Shown: positions 52,196 through 63,103 of the stretch, one piece after another
How positions within the stretch are numbered: the first letter of the stretch is position 1
How the letters are laid out: each line of letters opens with the position of its first letter
Source of the DNA: Pelomonas sp. V22
GTDB taxonomy: Bacteria; Pseudomonadota; Gammaproteobacteria; Burkholderiales; Burkholderiaceae_C
Length of the DNA stretch: 64,000 nucleotides
NCBI RefSeq assembly: GCF_030014915.1
Contig: NZ_JAGIXS010000008.1
Location: 248,001 to 312,000 of the forward strand
Direction: 5' to 3'
Program-made: the position numbers and the translations under genes
The notes under the pieces: model-generated
Database searches by the model: none
What the model was told of the DNA's origin: nothing
Seen by the model: only the letters and a program-made list of their open reading frames with translations

Positions 52196-54490
52196 ATGAA
52201 CTTGAGCAAGAGTCACCCAGGCCGTGCGGCCCAGCTGTGCTGGCTGGCCGTGGTGCCGGCCTGCGGGCAGGCGCGCGCCCTTGTTGAAACGGGTGGGCCG
52301 GCCGCGCTGCTGGGCCGTCCCGACCTGTGGCTGCTGGCGTTCGCGCTGCTGGGCGTGCTGGGCATGGGCCTGGGCCTCGGCCTGCTGCGCGGCCAGCGCC
52401 TGCGCCTGAAGGCCCGCCGCGACGCCCTGCGCCGCGTGCGCAGCGAGCGCACCCGCCTGGCGGCGCTGCTGAACGCCATCCCCGATCCGGTCTTCTTCAA
52501 GGACGCGGACGATGCCTATGACGGCAGCAATCCCGCCTTCGTCCGCCTGACCGGTCTCTCCGAGGCCGAGCTGCAGGGCCGCACCGACGAACAACTGCCG
52601 ATCCAGCCGGGCTGGACCCGCGCCATGCCGGGCAGCCATGGCAGCGTGCAGCGCGCGCTCAGCTGGGTCGAGCGCCCCGATGGCAGCCGCGCCTGCCTGG
52701 ATGTGCTGCAGGCGCCGGTGTTCGACGAGAACGAGTACCTGGGCCAGGTCGGCGTCGCCCGTGACGTGACCGTGCAGCAGGAAGCGATGGAGAGCGCCCG
52801 CCGCGCGGCCACCGTGTTCGAGCATTGCGGCGAGGGCATCCTCGTGATGGATGCCGAGCTCAGCGTGATCGACCTGAACCCGGCCGCCTGCCGCATCAGC
52901 GGCCGTGTCCGCGAGCAGTTGCTCGGTCGCACGCCCGAGATGCTGCGCGCCATCGCGCTGGACGCCGAGCTGCAGGAAGAGCTGTGGAGCAAGGTCGACA
53001 CCGAGGGCAAGTGGAGTGGCGAGCTGCTGGACCGCCGCCAGGACGGCCTCAGCGTGCCGCTGTGGGCTACCCTCGTGAAGGTGCCTGCAAGCCAGACCAC
53101 CCCGGCGCAGTACCTGATGGTGCTGACCGACATCTCGCGCATCAAGGCGACCGAGGCCGAGCTGCTGCACCAGTCCCTGCACGACCGCCTGACCGGCCTG
53201 CCCAACCTGGCGCTGCTGCGCGACCGCATCGAGCGCCAGATCCACATTGCCCAGCGCGACCACACCAGCGTGGCCGTGCTCTACATCGACCTGGACGGCT
53301 TCCGCGAGGTCAACGACATCTCGGGCCACCGCGCCGGCGACGCCGTGCTGCGCGAGACGGCCGAGCGCTTCGTCAACGTCGTGCGGGCCAGCGACTCGGT
53401 GGCCCGCGTTGGCGCCGACGAATTCGTCATCGTGCTCTCCGGCCTCGTGGACGAGGAGACGGCCATGCGCCTCGGCGACCGCCTGATCCAATCCATGGGC
53501 GAGCCCATCCTGGTCGGCAGCCAGCGCTTCAACCTCGGTGCCAGCATAGGCCTGGCCTTGTTCCCCACCGATGGCGAGACGGTCGACTCGCTCCTGCGCA
53601 ATGCCGAGGCGGCGATGTGCCGCGCCAAGGCCAATGCCCGCAACACCGTGCAGGGCTACCGACCCGAGCTGACCCGCATCGTCCAGCAGCGCTTCGAGCT
53701 GACCCATGCGCTGCGCCAGGCTAACGAGGCGGCGCAGTTCCGCCTCGAGTACCAGCCGCAGGTGCGCCTCTCGGATGGCGTGCTGATCGGTGCCGAGGCG
53801 CTCCTGCGCTGGCGTCACCCGACCCGCGGCCCGATCTCGCCGGCCGAGTTCATCCCGCTGGCCGAAGACACCGGCCTCATCATCCCCATCGGCCGCTGGG
53901 TGCTGGAGCAGGCCTGCGCACAGGCCGCTCGCTGGCAAGGCCAGCCGGGCAAGCCGCAGCAGGTGGCGGTCAACGTCTCGGCGCGCCAGATGCGCCAGAG
54001 CGACTTCGCCGACACCGTGGAGCAGATCCTGCGCGAGACCGGCTGCCCGCCGCAGGCGCTGGAACTCGAAGTGACCGAAAGCCTGCTGCTCGAAGATGCC
54101 GAAGGCGCCATCGAGCTGATGACGCGCCTGACCCAGCAGGGCGTGCGCGTGGCCATCGACGACTTCGGCACCGGCTACTCCTCGCTCAGCTACCTGAAGC
54201 GCATGCCGGTACAGACGCTGAAGATCGACCGCAGCTTCGTCTCGGAGCTGGGCAGCGATGCCAACGTGGCGGCGATTGCCCGCACCGTCATCGTGCTGGC
54301 CCGCAGCCTCAACCTGGACGTGCTGGCCGAGGGTGTGGAAACCGCCGAGCAGGCCGAATGGCTGCGCCGCGAGGGCTGTGACTGGGCGCAAGGCTGGTAC
54401 TACGGCCGCCCGGCACCGGCCGAGGACTTCGTGGCGCCGACGGTGGACCTGCCGCGCTCCGAGGCGCGCCGCCGCCTGCATCTGGCCTGA
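52196..54490 (+). CDS. membrane PAS-GGDEF-EAL protein (c-di-GMP turnover)
   Basis: 764 residues. One membrane helix (about 43-66, DLWLLAFALLGVLGMGLGLG), then two PAS domains (about 80-310), a GGDEF domain and an EAL domain (about 500-745). The GGDEF loop reads GADEF, but the upstream RASD five residues before it keeps the I-site RxxD spacing. The EAL domain is complete: GAEALLRWRHP, NVSARQMRQSDF, ELEVTESLLLED, DDFGTGYSSLSYLKRMP and EGVETAEQAEWL. The most likely activity is c-di-GMP phosphodiesterase, with the GGDEF part degenerate or regulatory. ATG 52196. Confidence 0.92.
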   Translation: MNLSKSHPGRAAQLCWLAVVPACGQARALVETGGPAALLGRPDLWLLAFALLGVLGMGLGLGLLRGQRLRLKARRDALRRVRSERTRLAALLNAIPDPVFFKDADDAYDGSNPAFVRLTGLSEAELQGRTDEQLPIQPGWTRAMPGSHGSVQRALSWVERPDGSRACLDVLQAPVFDENEYLGQVGVARDVTVQQEAMESARRAATVFEHCGEGILVMDAELSVIDLNPAACRISGRVREQLLGRTPEMLRAIALDAELQEELWSKVDTEGKWSGELLDRRQDGLSVPLWATLVKVPASQTTPAQYLMVLTDISRIKATEAELLHQSLHDRLTGLPNLALLRDRIERQIHIAQRDHTSVAVLYIDLDGFREVNDISGHRAGDAVLRETAERFVNVVRASDSVARVGADEFVIVLSGLVDEETAMRLGDRLIQSMGEPILVGSQRFNLGASIGLALFPTDGETVDSLLRNAEAAMCRAKANARNTVQGYRPELTRIVQQRFELTHALRQANEAAQFRLEYQPQVRLSDGVLIGAEALLRWRHPTRGPISPAEFIPLAEDTGLIIPIGRWVLEQACAQAARWQGQPGKPQQVAVNVSARQMRQSDFADTVEQILRETGCPPQALELEVTESLLLEDAEGAIELMTRLTQQGVRVAIDDFGTGYSSLSYLKRMPVQTLKIDRSFVSELGSDANVAAIARTVIVLARSLNLDVLAEGVETAEQAEWLRREGCDWAQGWYYGRPAPAEDFVAPTVDLPRSEARRRLHLA

Positions 54491-54517
54491 GGGGCCAGGC
54501 GCGGCCACAATCGCGCC

Positions 54518-55204
54518 ATGGACCCCGCCCGACTGCTGCAACGCATTGCCAACGGCCGCTGCGACCTGATCCTCGACCGGCTGGGCGATGGTGGCTCGCC
54601 GGACGCCCGGGTCGATGGCGCGAGCCTCCTGCAATGGGCCGCCTACTACGGCGACGTGACCGCGCTGCGTGTGCTGATGGAGCGGGGCCAGGCCTTGTCC
54701 GAGCTGGGCGACGACCTGGGCCTCAACGGCGCGGCCTTCCACGGCCATTGGCGGCTCGCCCAGTTCCTGCTGGAGCAGGGCGCGCAGGTGGACCATGCCG
54801 ACCCTGACACCGGCGAGACCGCCCTGCACTCGGCCCTGTGCCATGAAGACCGAATCGGCCGCGACCGCGTGCTGCAAGTGCTGCTCGAGGCCGGCGCCGA
54901 TGTGCGCGCGGCCACGCGGCCCGGTCAAGCCACCGGCGCCTTCATGCGCGATGCCCGCACCAAGGGCGAGACGGCGCTGCACCGGGCCGCCCTGGTCGGC
55001 ACGCCACAAACCCTCCAGCTGCTGCTCGATGCTGGCGCCCATGTCGAGGCGCGCGATGCCCATGGCGACACGGCGCTGGCCTGGGCGAGCTGGGCGCGGC
55101 GCCCGGCGGCCGTCCTGCGCCTGCTCTGCTATGGCGAGCACCGCGTGCGACCCGACCATCCCGGCATGACCGAGCACCTCGCGGGTCAGCCGCTGAAATC
55201 CTGA
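54518..55204 (+). CDS. ankyrin-repeat protein
   Basis: 228 residues of ankyrin repeats: DGASLLQWAAYYGDVTALRVLMERG, GAAFHGHWRLAQFLLEQGAQVDHADPDTGETALHSALCHED, DRVLQVLLEAGADVRAAT, GETALHRAALVGTPQTLQLLLDAGAHVEARDAHGDTALAWAS. It has four to five repeats and no signal peptide, so it is a cytoplasmic protein-protein adaptor. A 28-nt gap follows the GGDEF/EAL gene, so co-transcription is possible. The CYTH gene begins three bases after its stop. Partners unknown. Confidence 0.87.
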   Translation: MDPARLLQRIANGRCDLILDRLGDGGSPDARVDGASLLQWAAYYGDVTALRVLMERGQALSELGDDLGLNGAAFHGHWRLAQFLLEQGAQVDHADPDTGETALHSALCHEDRIGRDRVLQVLLEAGADVRAATRPGQATGAFMRDARTKGETALHRAALVGTPQTLQLLLDAGAHVEARDAHGDTALAWASWARRPAAVLRLLCYGEHRVRPDHPGMTEHLAGQPLKS

Positions 55205-55206
55205 AC

Positions 55207-56950
<1,744 letters not shown>

Positions 56951-56952
56951 GC

Positions 56953-57180
56953 TCAATGGGCCTGGGCGGTGGCCACGTCAAAGGCCAGCAGCCACAGCTC
57001 AAACTCCACGCCCTCGGGCGCATCGCTGACCTCCAGCCCCTGGCTCAGTTCGAACGAGGAATCGAACCAGCCGCAGCCCGCGCGGTCGCGCAAATCCTGG
57101 GGCTCGGCGATGACGGCTACCGGCGTGGCAAGGGCGGCGAGGGCGGTGGCAGGCGGCTGGCGACGGGCGGTGAAGAACAT
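56953..57180 (-). CDS. small conserved hypothetical protein
   Basis: 75 residues from MFFTARRQPPATALAALA; a longer frame to 57234 is rejected because ATG 57180 has AGGAG upstream. The second half (CGWFDSSFELSQGLEVSDAPEGVEFELWLLAF) is acidic and looks ordered. I have seen similar short proteins in Burkholderiales but know no function. It ends two bases from the pcaG stop, on the opposite strand, and has no partner gene. Confidence 0.6.
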   Translation of the reverse strand: MFFTARRQPPATALAALATPVAVIAEPQDLRDRAGCGWFDSSFELSQGLEVSDAPEGVEFELWLLAFDVATAQAH

Positions 57181-57280
57181 GGCGGCTCCTGGGTGCAAGG
57201 TGGGAATGGGGCGCATCGTCGGCGCGCAAGCCACCGCCTCCCATCACCACGAGGAGGCCCCCCCACCGGGGCGACCTCCC

Positions 57281-57303
57281 CCTTCCCCACCGATGGGGGA
57301 AGG
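57281..57303. repeat. C/G-rich hairpin after the Lrp-type gene
   Basis: CCTTCCCC (57281-57288) pairs with GGGGAAGG (57296-57303), and AAGGCCT (57300-57306) with AGGCCTT (57313-57319) forms a second stem that touches the stop of the Lrp gene. No T-tract follows on the minus strand. Resembles the C/G-rich intergenic repeats seen near 48900; may aid termination. Confidence 0.4.
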
Positions 57304-57318
57304 CCTTGCACCAGGCCT

Positions 57319-57807
57319 TCAGATCGGCAAGGCCGTGGTGTTCTTGACCTCCTCCATCACCGCGTAAGTGCGAGTCTCCCGGACGCCGGGCAGCGTCCAG
57401 ATCACGCTGCCTATGAACTCGCGGTAGTGGCCCATGTCGGCCACCCGCGTCTTCAGCAGGTAGTCGAAGCCGCCGGCCACCAGGTGGCATTCCAGGATCT
57501 CGGGCCGGGCCTGGACGGCGGCCTTGAAGTTGTCCATCACGTCCTGCACCGTGCGGTCCAGCAGGATCTCGATGAAGACCAGCATGGAGGCGCCGAGCTT
57601 GGCCGGGTTCAGCCGTGCCTCGTAGCCGAGGATGAAGCCGTCGCGGGTGAGGCGCTTGACCCGCTCCAGCACGGCCGTCGGCGAGAGGTGCACGCTTTCG
57701 GCCAGCTTCAGGTTGGAAATGCGCCCATCGGCCTGCAGCGCGCGCAGAATGCGGGCGTCGATCTTGTCCAGCCCGCGCTGGCCGTTGTCGTCGTCTGGGG
57801 TGCTCAT
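57319..57807 (-). CDS. Lrp/AsnC-family regulator, probable regulator of putA
   Basis: 162 residues. HTH domain LDKIDARILRALQADGRISNLKLAESVHLSPTAVLERVKRLTRDGFI, then the RAM effector domain (ASMLVFIEILLDRTVQDVMDNFK and PEILECHLVAGGFDYLLKTRVADMGHYREFI). The length is typical. It is divergent from putA with a 98-bp gap. In Agrobacterium, an Lrp-like PutR activates putA in response to proline, and this PutA lacks the DNA-binding domain that represses in E. coli, so a PutR-like role is likely. Confidence 0.9.
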   Translation of the reverse strand: MSTPDDDNGQRGLDKIDARILRALQADGRISNLKLAESVHLSPTAVLERVKRLTRDGFILGYEARLNPAKLGASMLVFIEILLDRTVQDVMDNFKAAVQARPEILECHLVAGGFDYLLKTRVADMGHYREFIGSVIWTLPGVRETRTYAVMEEVKNTTALPI

Positions 57808-57841
57808 GCTGGATTTTTGTCTGGTGGATCGGCAAGACTCG

Positions 57842-57852
57842 GAATTTAATTC
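57842..57852. promoter_or_regulatory. AT-rich palindrome in the lrp-putA gap
   Basis: GAATTTAATTC is a perfect 11-bp palindrome in the 98-bp divergent gap, 54 nt before putA. It is AT-rich in an otherwise GC-rich region, as expected for an Lrp-type site, and could also hold a -10 element. Binding is inference. Confidence 0.4.
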
Positions 57853-57905
57853 ATCCGAAGCGCTTTTAAAGTCCTGATCTTCGCTAGATCCTCCGCCTGG
57901 AGCCC

Positions 57906-60900
57906 ATGATGACCAGCTTTGCCCTGCCGACCGAACGCGCCCGCCTGCCCTTCCCCTACCGGCCCGAGCGTCCGGTGGTCGAAGCCTTGGCAGCGCAGTT
58001 GCATGAACAGCTGGACTGGCCGGCCGTGATCCGCACCGCCACGCCCTGGGTCGAGCAGGTGCGTGCCAACCCGGCGCCCTTCTGGGCCATGGAATCGCTG
58101 CTGCGCGAGTACCCGATCACCAGCAGCGAGGGCCTGGCCCTGATGCGTCTGGCCGAAGCGCTCTTGCGCGTGCCGGACGCGCCCACCGCCATCGCGCTGA
58201 CGGCCGACCAGCTCGGCCGTGCCGACTTCGACGGCAATTCCGAGGGCCCGCACAAGATGCTGGCCAGCCTCTCGGCCTCGGCGATTTCCTTGTCCAAGAA
58301 GTTTCTGCCGGAGGCCGAAAGCTCGGGCGGCCTCTTGACACGCCTCGGTGCGCAGACTGTGGTGGCCGCCACCGTGCGCGCCATCCAGCTGCTGGGCCGC
58401 CAGTTCGTGCTGGGCCGCAACATCCGTGAAGCGATGGGCGAGGCCGACTCGGCCCGCAAGCAGCAGGCCCAGCTGCGCTTCTCCTACGACATGCTGGGCG
58501 AAGGCGCCCGCACCGAGCATGATGCCGCCCGCTACCAGGCCAGCTACCTGGCCGCCATCGAGGCCATCGCCTCGGGCCGCAAGGCCGAGTCGCCCGAAGG
58601 TTCGGACGGCATCTCGATCAAGCTCAGCGCCCTGTTCTCGCGCTACGAGATCCTGCAGCGTGAGCGGGTCTATGCCGAGCTCTTGCCGCGCGTCTGGCAG
58701 CTGGTCGAGCGGGCCGCCAGCGCCAACATCAACCTGACCATCGATGCCGAGGAGGTGGACCGCCTCGAGCTCTCGCTGGAGCTGCTGGACTCAGTGGCCG
58801 AGCGCATTGCCGCCAGCTTCCCCAAGTGGCGCGGCTTCGGCCTCGCGGTGCAGGCCTACCAGACCCGCTCGCTGCAGGTGGTGCACGAGGTGGCCGCAAT
58901 CGCCCGCAAGCATGGCCTGCGCTTCATGGTGCGCCTGGTCAAGGGCGCGTACTGGGACGGCGAGATCAAGCGTGCCCAGGAGCAGGGCTTGCCGGCCTAC
59001 CCGGTGTTCACGCACAAGCAGCACACCGACGTGAGCTACCTGGCCTGCGCCCAAGCGCTGATCGCCCATGCCGACGTGATCTACCCGCAGTTCGCCAGCC
59101 ACAACGCCGGCACCATCGCCGCCATCGTGCAGATGGCCCGCGCTGCCGGCGCCGAATTCGAGATGCAGCGACTGCACGGCATGGGTGAGGGCGTCTACCG
59201 CGAGGTGCTGAAGGACGGCACGATTCCCTGCCGCGTCTACGCCCCGGTCGGCGAGCACCGCGACCTGCTGGCCTACCTGGTTCGCCGCCTGCTGGAAAAC
59301 GGCGCCAATTCCTCCTTCGTCCACCAGCTGGCCGATCCTCAGGTCCGCCCCGACGAGCTGCTGGCCTCGCCGCTGGAGCTGATCCAGAACGAGACCGCCC
59401 TGCCGCTGCCGGTGGACCTCTACCGCGACCGCCTGGGCCATGGCCGTGCCAACTCCACCGGCGCCGACCTCACCTGCCTGCAGCAGCGCGAGCCGCTGCT
59501 GAATGCGCTGGCCGAGGGTCAGGTCTTGCCGGTGGCCGAAGCCACGCCCGAGCAAGTGGCGGCCGCGATGCAGCTCTTGCAAGACGGCTTTGCCGGCTGG
59601 AACGGGAAGCCCGTGGCGGAACGCGCTGCGATCCTGCGCCGCGCGGCCGATGCGCTCGACGCGCGCCTGGCCGAGTTCTGTGCGCTGCTGGTGAAGGAGG
59701 CCTACAAGACGCAGGGCGACTGCATCGCCGAGGTGCGCGAGGCGGTGGACTTCCTGCGCTACTACGCGGACGAGGCAGAAAGCCATGGCGCTGCCATGCA
59801 AGGCCGTGGCGTCTTCGTTTGTATCAGCCCCTGGAACTTCCCGCTGGCGATCTTTGTCGGCCAGGTGGTGGCGGCCCTGGTGGCCGGCAACACCGTGGCG
59901 GCCAAGCCGGCCGAGCAGACGCCCTTCGTGGCGCTGAAGATGGTCGAGCTCCTGCACGCAGCGGGCGTGCCGGCCGATGCGCTGGTGCTCTTGCATGGCC
60001 CGGGCGAGACCGTCGGCGCCGGCCTTGTGGCCGCTGCGCAGACCGCTGGTGTCTGCTTCACCGGCTCTACACAAGTCGCGCAAATCATCAACCGCACGCT
60101 GTCCAAGAAGGACGGCGAGATCGTCCCCTTGATTGCCGAGACCGGCGGCATCAACGCCATGGTGGTGGACTCGACCGCGCTGCCCGAGCAGGTGGTTGAC
60201 GCCGTGGTGCAAAGCGCCTTCCGCTCGGCCGGCCAGCGCTGCTCGGCGCTGCGCCTGCTGTGCGTGCACGAAAGCATTGCCGACAACCTGATCGAGATGC
60301 TCAAGGGCGCGGTGCAGGAGCTGTGGGTCGGCAACCCGGCCGAGCTGGCGACGGACGTGGGCCCGGTCATCGACGACGAGGCCTTCGAGAACATCAAGCA
60401 GCATGTGGCGCGCCTGAAGAAGGAAGCGAAGCTGATCGTCGAGGCGCGCGCGCACGACGCCGTGCCGCGCTTGGTGATGCCGGTGGCCTTCGAGCTGGCC
60501 AGCATCAAGGAGCTGGGCGCCGAGATCTTCGGCCCGGTGTTGCATGTGGTGCGCTGGGGGGGCGATGTGGACGCCGTGATCCAGGAGATCAATGCGCTGG
60601 GCTATGGCCTGACCCTGGGCATCCAGACCCGCATCGACAGCCGTGCCTTGCGACTGGCCGAGGCCGCCAAGATCGGCAATGTCTACGTGAACCGCAACAT
60701 CATCGGCGCCGTGGTGGGCGTGCAGCCCTTCGGCGGCGAAGGCCTGAGCGGCACCGGCCCCAAGGCCGGCGGCCCGAACTACCTGTGGCGCTTCTGTGCA
60801 CCGACCCAGGCAGCGCCTGCAGCCACGGCCACGGCCTTGGCCGACGGTGCCGCCAGCGCCGAGCTCGGCGCGCTGGCTCAGGCGCAGGCCGTCTGGAGTG

Positions 60901-61505
60901 ACGTGGCCCTGGAAGCACGCGCCGCCTTGCTGGGTCGCACCGCCGATGCGCTGGGCGCCGCCGGCGAAGCCGCCGCGCTGCGCCGCCTGGCGCAAGACGC
61001 ACCGGCCGTGCTGGCCAGTCGCGATCTGCCCGGCCCCACCGGCGAAAGCAATGAGCTGCGCCTGCACGGCCGGGGCGTGATCGCCGTGCTGGCAGCCGGT
61101 GCCAGCCCGGCCGAAATCGGCGCTGCGGTGGGCGCGGCCCTGGTGGCCGGCAACAGCGTGGCCCTGCTGGGCGCCGACGACGCCGAGGCCGCCCAAGGCC
61201 TGCGCAAGGCCTTGCAGCAGGCGGGCCTGCCGGGCGCGGCCCTGCAGCTCTTTGCCCTCGATGCCGAGCGCGCCCTGCTGCAATCGCCCCTGCTCGCCGG
61301 TGTCTGCGTGGCCGCGGCGAAGAGCGGCCAGCGCCGTGCCGTGCAGCGGGCCCTGTCCGAGCGCTCGGGCGCCATCCTGCCGCTGATCGGCGCCAGCGAA
61401 GCTGCCAACCCGCGCCAGCTCTACCGCTTTGCGGCCGAGCAGACGCTGACGATCAACACCGCGGCGGCCGGCGGCAATGCGGCGCTGCTGGCCGGCGTTC
61501 ACTGA
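57906..61505 (+). CDS. putA: bifunctional proline dehydrogenase/P5C dehydrogenase PutA (type B)
   Basis: 1199 residues. Oxidises proline to glutamate via P5C with FAD and NAD+. The N-terminus lacks the ribbon-helix-helix repressor domain, so no trifunctional role. The proline dehydrogenase barrel (about 80-490) has SDGISIKLSALFSRYE, VRLVKGAYWDGEIK, FASHNAGT and QRLHGMGEGVY. The P5C dehydrogenase domain (about 540-1010) has the catalytic Glu in LIAETGGINAMV and Cys in SAGQRCSALR, with ISPWNFPLAIFVGQV and VGVQPFGGEGLSGTGPKAGGPNYL. The last 180 residues are an ALDH-superfamily-like domain, as in type B PutA. Start ATG 57906 or 57909. Divergent from the Lrp-type gene; proC follows 51 nt downstream. 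Confidence 0.97.
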   Translation: MMTSFALPTERARLPFPYRPERPVVEALAAQLHEQLDWPAVIRTATPWVEQVRANPAPFWAMESLLREYPITSSEGLALMRLAEALLRVPDAPTAIALTADQLGRADFDGNSEGPHKMLASLSASAISLSKKFLPEAESSGGLLTRLGAQTVVAATVRAIQLLGRQFVLGRNIREAMGEADSARKQQAQLRFSYDMLGEGARTEHDAARYQASYLAAIEAIASGRKAESPEGSDGISIKLSALFSRYEILQRERVYAELLPRVWQLVERAASANINLTIDAEEVDRLELSLELLDSVAERIAASFPKWRGFGLAVQAYQTRSLQVVHEVAAIARKHGLRFMVRLVKGAYWDGEIKRAQEQGLPAYPVFTHKQHTDVSYLACAQALIAHADVIYPQFASHNAGTIAAIVQMARAAGAEFEMQRLHGMGEGVYREVLKDGTIPCRVYAPVGEHRDLLAYLVRRLLENGANSSFVHQLADPQVRPDELLASPLELIQNETALPLPVDLYRDRLGHGRANSTGADLTCLQQREPLLNALAEGQVLPVAEATPEQVAAAMQLLQDGFAGWNGKPVAERAAILRRAADALDARLAEFCALLVKEAYKTQGDCIAEVREAVDFLRYYADEAESHGAAMQGRGVFVCISPWNFPLAIFVGQVVAALVAGNTVAAKPAEQTPFVALKMVELLHAAGVPADALVLLHGPGETVGAGLVAAAQTAGVCFTGSTQVAQIINRTLSKKDGEIVPLIAETGGINAMVVDSTALPEQVVDAVVQSAFRSAGQRCSALRLLCVHESIADNLIEMLKGAVQELWVGNPAELATDVGPVIDDEAFENIKQHVARLKKEAKLIVEARAHDAVPRLVMPVAFELASIKELGAEIFGPVLHVVRWGGDVDAVIQEINALGYGLTLGIQTRIDSRALRLAEAAKIGNVYVNRNIIGAVVGVQPFGGEGLSGTGPKAGGPNYLWRFCAPTQAAPAATATALADGAASAELGALAQAQAVWSDVALEARAALLGRTADALGAAGEAAALRRLAQDAPAVLASRDLPGPTGESNELRLHGRGVIAVLAAGASPAEIGAAVGAALVAGNSVALLGADDAEAAQGLRKALQQAGLPGAALQLFALDAERALLQSPLLAGVCVAAAKSGQRRAVQRALSERSGAILPLIGASEAANPRQLYRFAAEQTLTINTAAAGGNAALLAGVH

Positions 61506-61555
61506 CGGCGGGCGAGGCTGACGGCAGGCGGGCGGCGATTAGACTTCCGCCCATC

Positions 61556-62440
61556 ATGAGCAGCAGCCCTCACCAGACTCCCGCGCCTTCGTCCGCCCCA
61601 CGCCGCCGCATCGCCTTCATAGGCGGCGGCAACATGGCCAGTGCCCTCATCGGTGGCCTGCTGCGCAGCGGCCATGACGCGGCCAGCCTGGCTGTGGTCG
61701 AACCCTATGCGCCGCAACGCGACAAGCTGTGCCAGGATTTCCCTGGCGTCGCGGTCGTGGCGCAGGCGGACAGCAGGCTCGGCGAGGCCGACCTGGTCGT
61801 CTGGGCCGTCAAGCCGCAGATGTTCGGCGAAGCGGCGGCGCCGGTGCAGGCCTCGGAAGCTTCGCTGCACCTGTCGGTGATGGCCGGCATCCGCTGCGAG
61901 ACCATCAGCCAAGCCACCGGCAGCGCGCGTGTGGTGCGCGCCATGCCCAACACACCGGCCTTGATCGGCCAGGGCATCGCCGGCCTGTTTGCCAGTGCGG
62001 CGGTCAGTGCGGCGGACCGGCAACTGGTCGAAGCCGTGCTGGCCCCCACCGGCCGCAGCCTCTGGGTGGCGGCAGAAGCCGACCTGGACGCGGTGACGGC
62101 GCTGTCGGGCTCGGGCCCGGCTTACTTCTTCTACATGGTCGAGGCCATGATGGCGGCTGGCGTCGAGCTCGGCCTGCCGGCCGAGCAGGCGCGCGAGCTG
62201 GCCCTGGCCACCTGCGGCGGCGCCGCGGCGCTGGGCCTGCAGTCTGGCGAGTCGCCCACGCTGCTGCGTGAGCGCGTCACCTCCAAGGGCGGCACCACCC
62301 ATGCGGCCATCAGCAGCATGGAAGCCGAGGGCGTGGGCGCCGCGATCCAGCGCGCCGTGAAGGCGGCACAGCGCCGGGCCGTGGAGCTGGGCGATGAGTT
62401 CGGCGCGGCCGCTGGTGGCACCGCCGCCGGCCAGTCCTGA
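61556..62440 (+). CDS. proC: pyrroline-5-carboxylate reductase
   Basis: 294 residues. Makes proline from P5C with NAD(P)H. RIAFIGGGNMASALIGGLLRSG is the dinucleotide fold, AVKPQMF and MPNTPALIGQG the substrate loop, and ALSGSGPAYFFYMVEAM plus VTSKGGTTHAAI complete the C-terminal dimerisation and active-site region. It is slightly longer than usual (~270) because of an N-terminal extension (MSSSPHQTPAPSSAPRRR) and an Ala/Gly tail. Located right after putA, which runs the opposite reaction; the pairing may be for balancing P5C. Confidence 0.95.
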   Translation: MSSSPHQTPAPSSAPRRRIAFIGGGNMASALIGGLLRSGHDAASLAVVEPYAPQRDKLCQDFPGVAVVAQADSRLGEADLVVWAVKPQMFGEAAAPVQASEASLHLSVMAGIRCETISQATGSARVVRAMPNTPALIGQGIAGLFASAAVSAADRQLVEAVLAPTGRSLWVAAEADLDAVTALSGSGPAYFFYMVEAMMAAGVELGLPAEQARELALATCGGAAALGLQSGESPTLLRERVTSKGGTTHAAISSMEAEGVGAAIQRAVKAAQRRAVELGDEFGAAAGGTAAGQS

Positions 62441-62481
62441 AGCTCGAAGCGAACCACGAAGCCACGAACGGAAGCGAGCGT

Positions 62482-63036
62482 ATGGGCATTGCAAGCCGTG
62501 CCGGCCTGCGCGACTGGCTGCGCGCGCCGGGCTCGTTGAGCCGGCGCCTGGCGCGCCTGGGTCAGCGCTTCGAGGTGCAGGTGCTGAGCCAGCGCATCGC
62601 GCCGCTGCGCCAGCTGGAACGCCGCGCCCTGGGCCTGCCCCGGCGCGGCCTCAGCCTGGTGCGCGAGGTGATCCTGCGCGTCGACGGCCGGCCGTTGGTG
62701 TGGGCCCGCTCGGCCCTGCACCAGAGCGCCCTGGCCGGCCCCTGGCGCGCGCTCAAGGGCCTGGGCCACCGGCCGCTGGCCGATCTGCTGTATCACGACA
62801 AACGTGTCAGCCGCAGCGAACTGCAGCCGCGCCGGCTTTCGCGCTGCGGCCACACGCGCCGGCACATGCAGCGCCAGTGGCTGCAGGCCACCGGTCTGGA
62901 GGCGTCGGCGCAGATGCTGTGGTCCCGCAACTCGGTGTTCCGCCGCTGCGGCGCCGAGCTGCGGGTGATGGAGCTGTTCACACCGGAGCTGGAGCGGCAC
63001 AGGCCGGGGAACCTGAGGCGGCGCAGGCAGCGGTGA
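62482..63036 (+). CDS. ubiC: chorismate-pyruvate lyase UbiC
   Basis: 184 residues. Releases pyruvate from chorismate to give 4-hydroxybenzoate for ubiquinone. Recognised by VLSQRIAPLRQLERRALGLPRRGLSLVREVILRVDGRPLVWARS, with the conserved Arg that holds chorismate in VWARS, and the closing LWSRNSVFRRCGAELRVMELFTPEL. A Trp/Arg-rich start (DWLRAPGSLSRRLARLG) is usual. ATG 62482 with GGAAGCGAG upstream. It follows proC by 41 nt. Next on the opposite strand is an integron integrase. Confidence 0.9.
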   Translation: MGIASRAGLRDWLRAPGSLSRRLARLGQRFEVQVLSQRIAPLRQLERRALGLPRRGLSLVREVILRVDGRPLVWARSALHQSALAGPWRALKGLGHRPLADLLYHDKRVSRSELQPRRLSRCGHTRRHMQRQWLQATGLEASAQMLWSRNSVFRRCGAELRVMELFTPELERHRPGNLRRRRQR

Positions 63037-63103
63037 CGATGATGCGCGCGCCCTGTGTGTGTGGCCGCTGCGCGCGAGGGATGCGATTCGATGCGGCGCG
63101 TTG

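Noticed and set aside
52145-55177. 1010-codon minus-strand frame opposite GGDEF/EAL and ankyrin genes
   Set aside because: Spans two well-supported genes and the intergenic gap, with no recognisable domain; antisense shadow.
58791-61502. 903-codon minus-strand frame opposite putA
   Set aside because: Lies wholly within putA, whose domains are certain; low-complexity His/Gln/Gly-rich translation.
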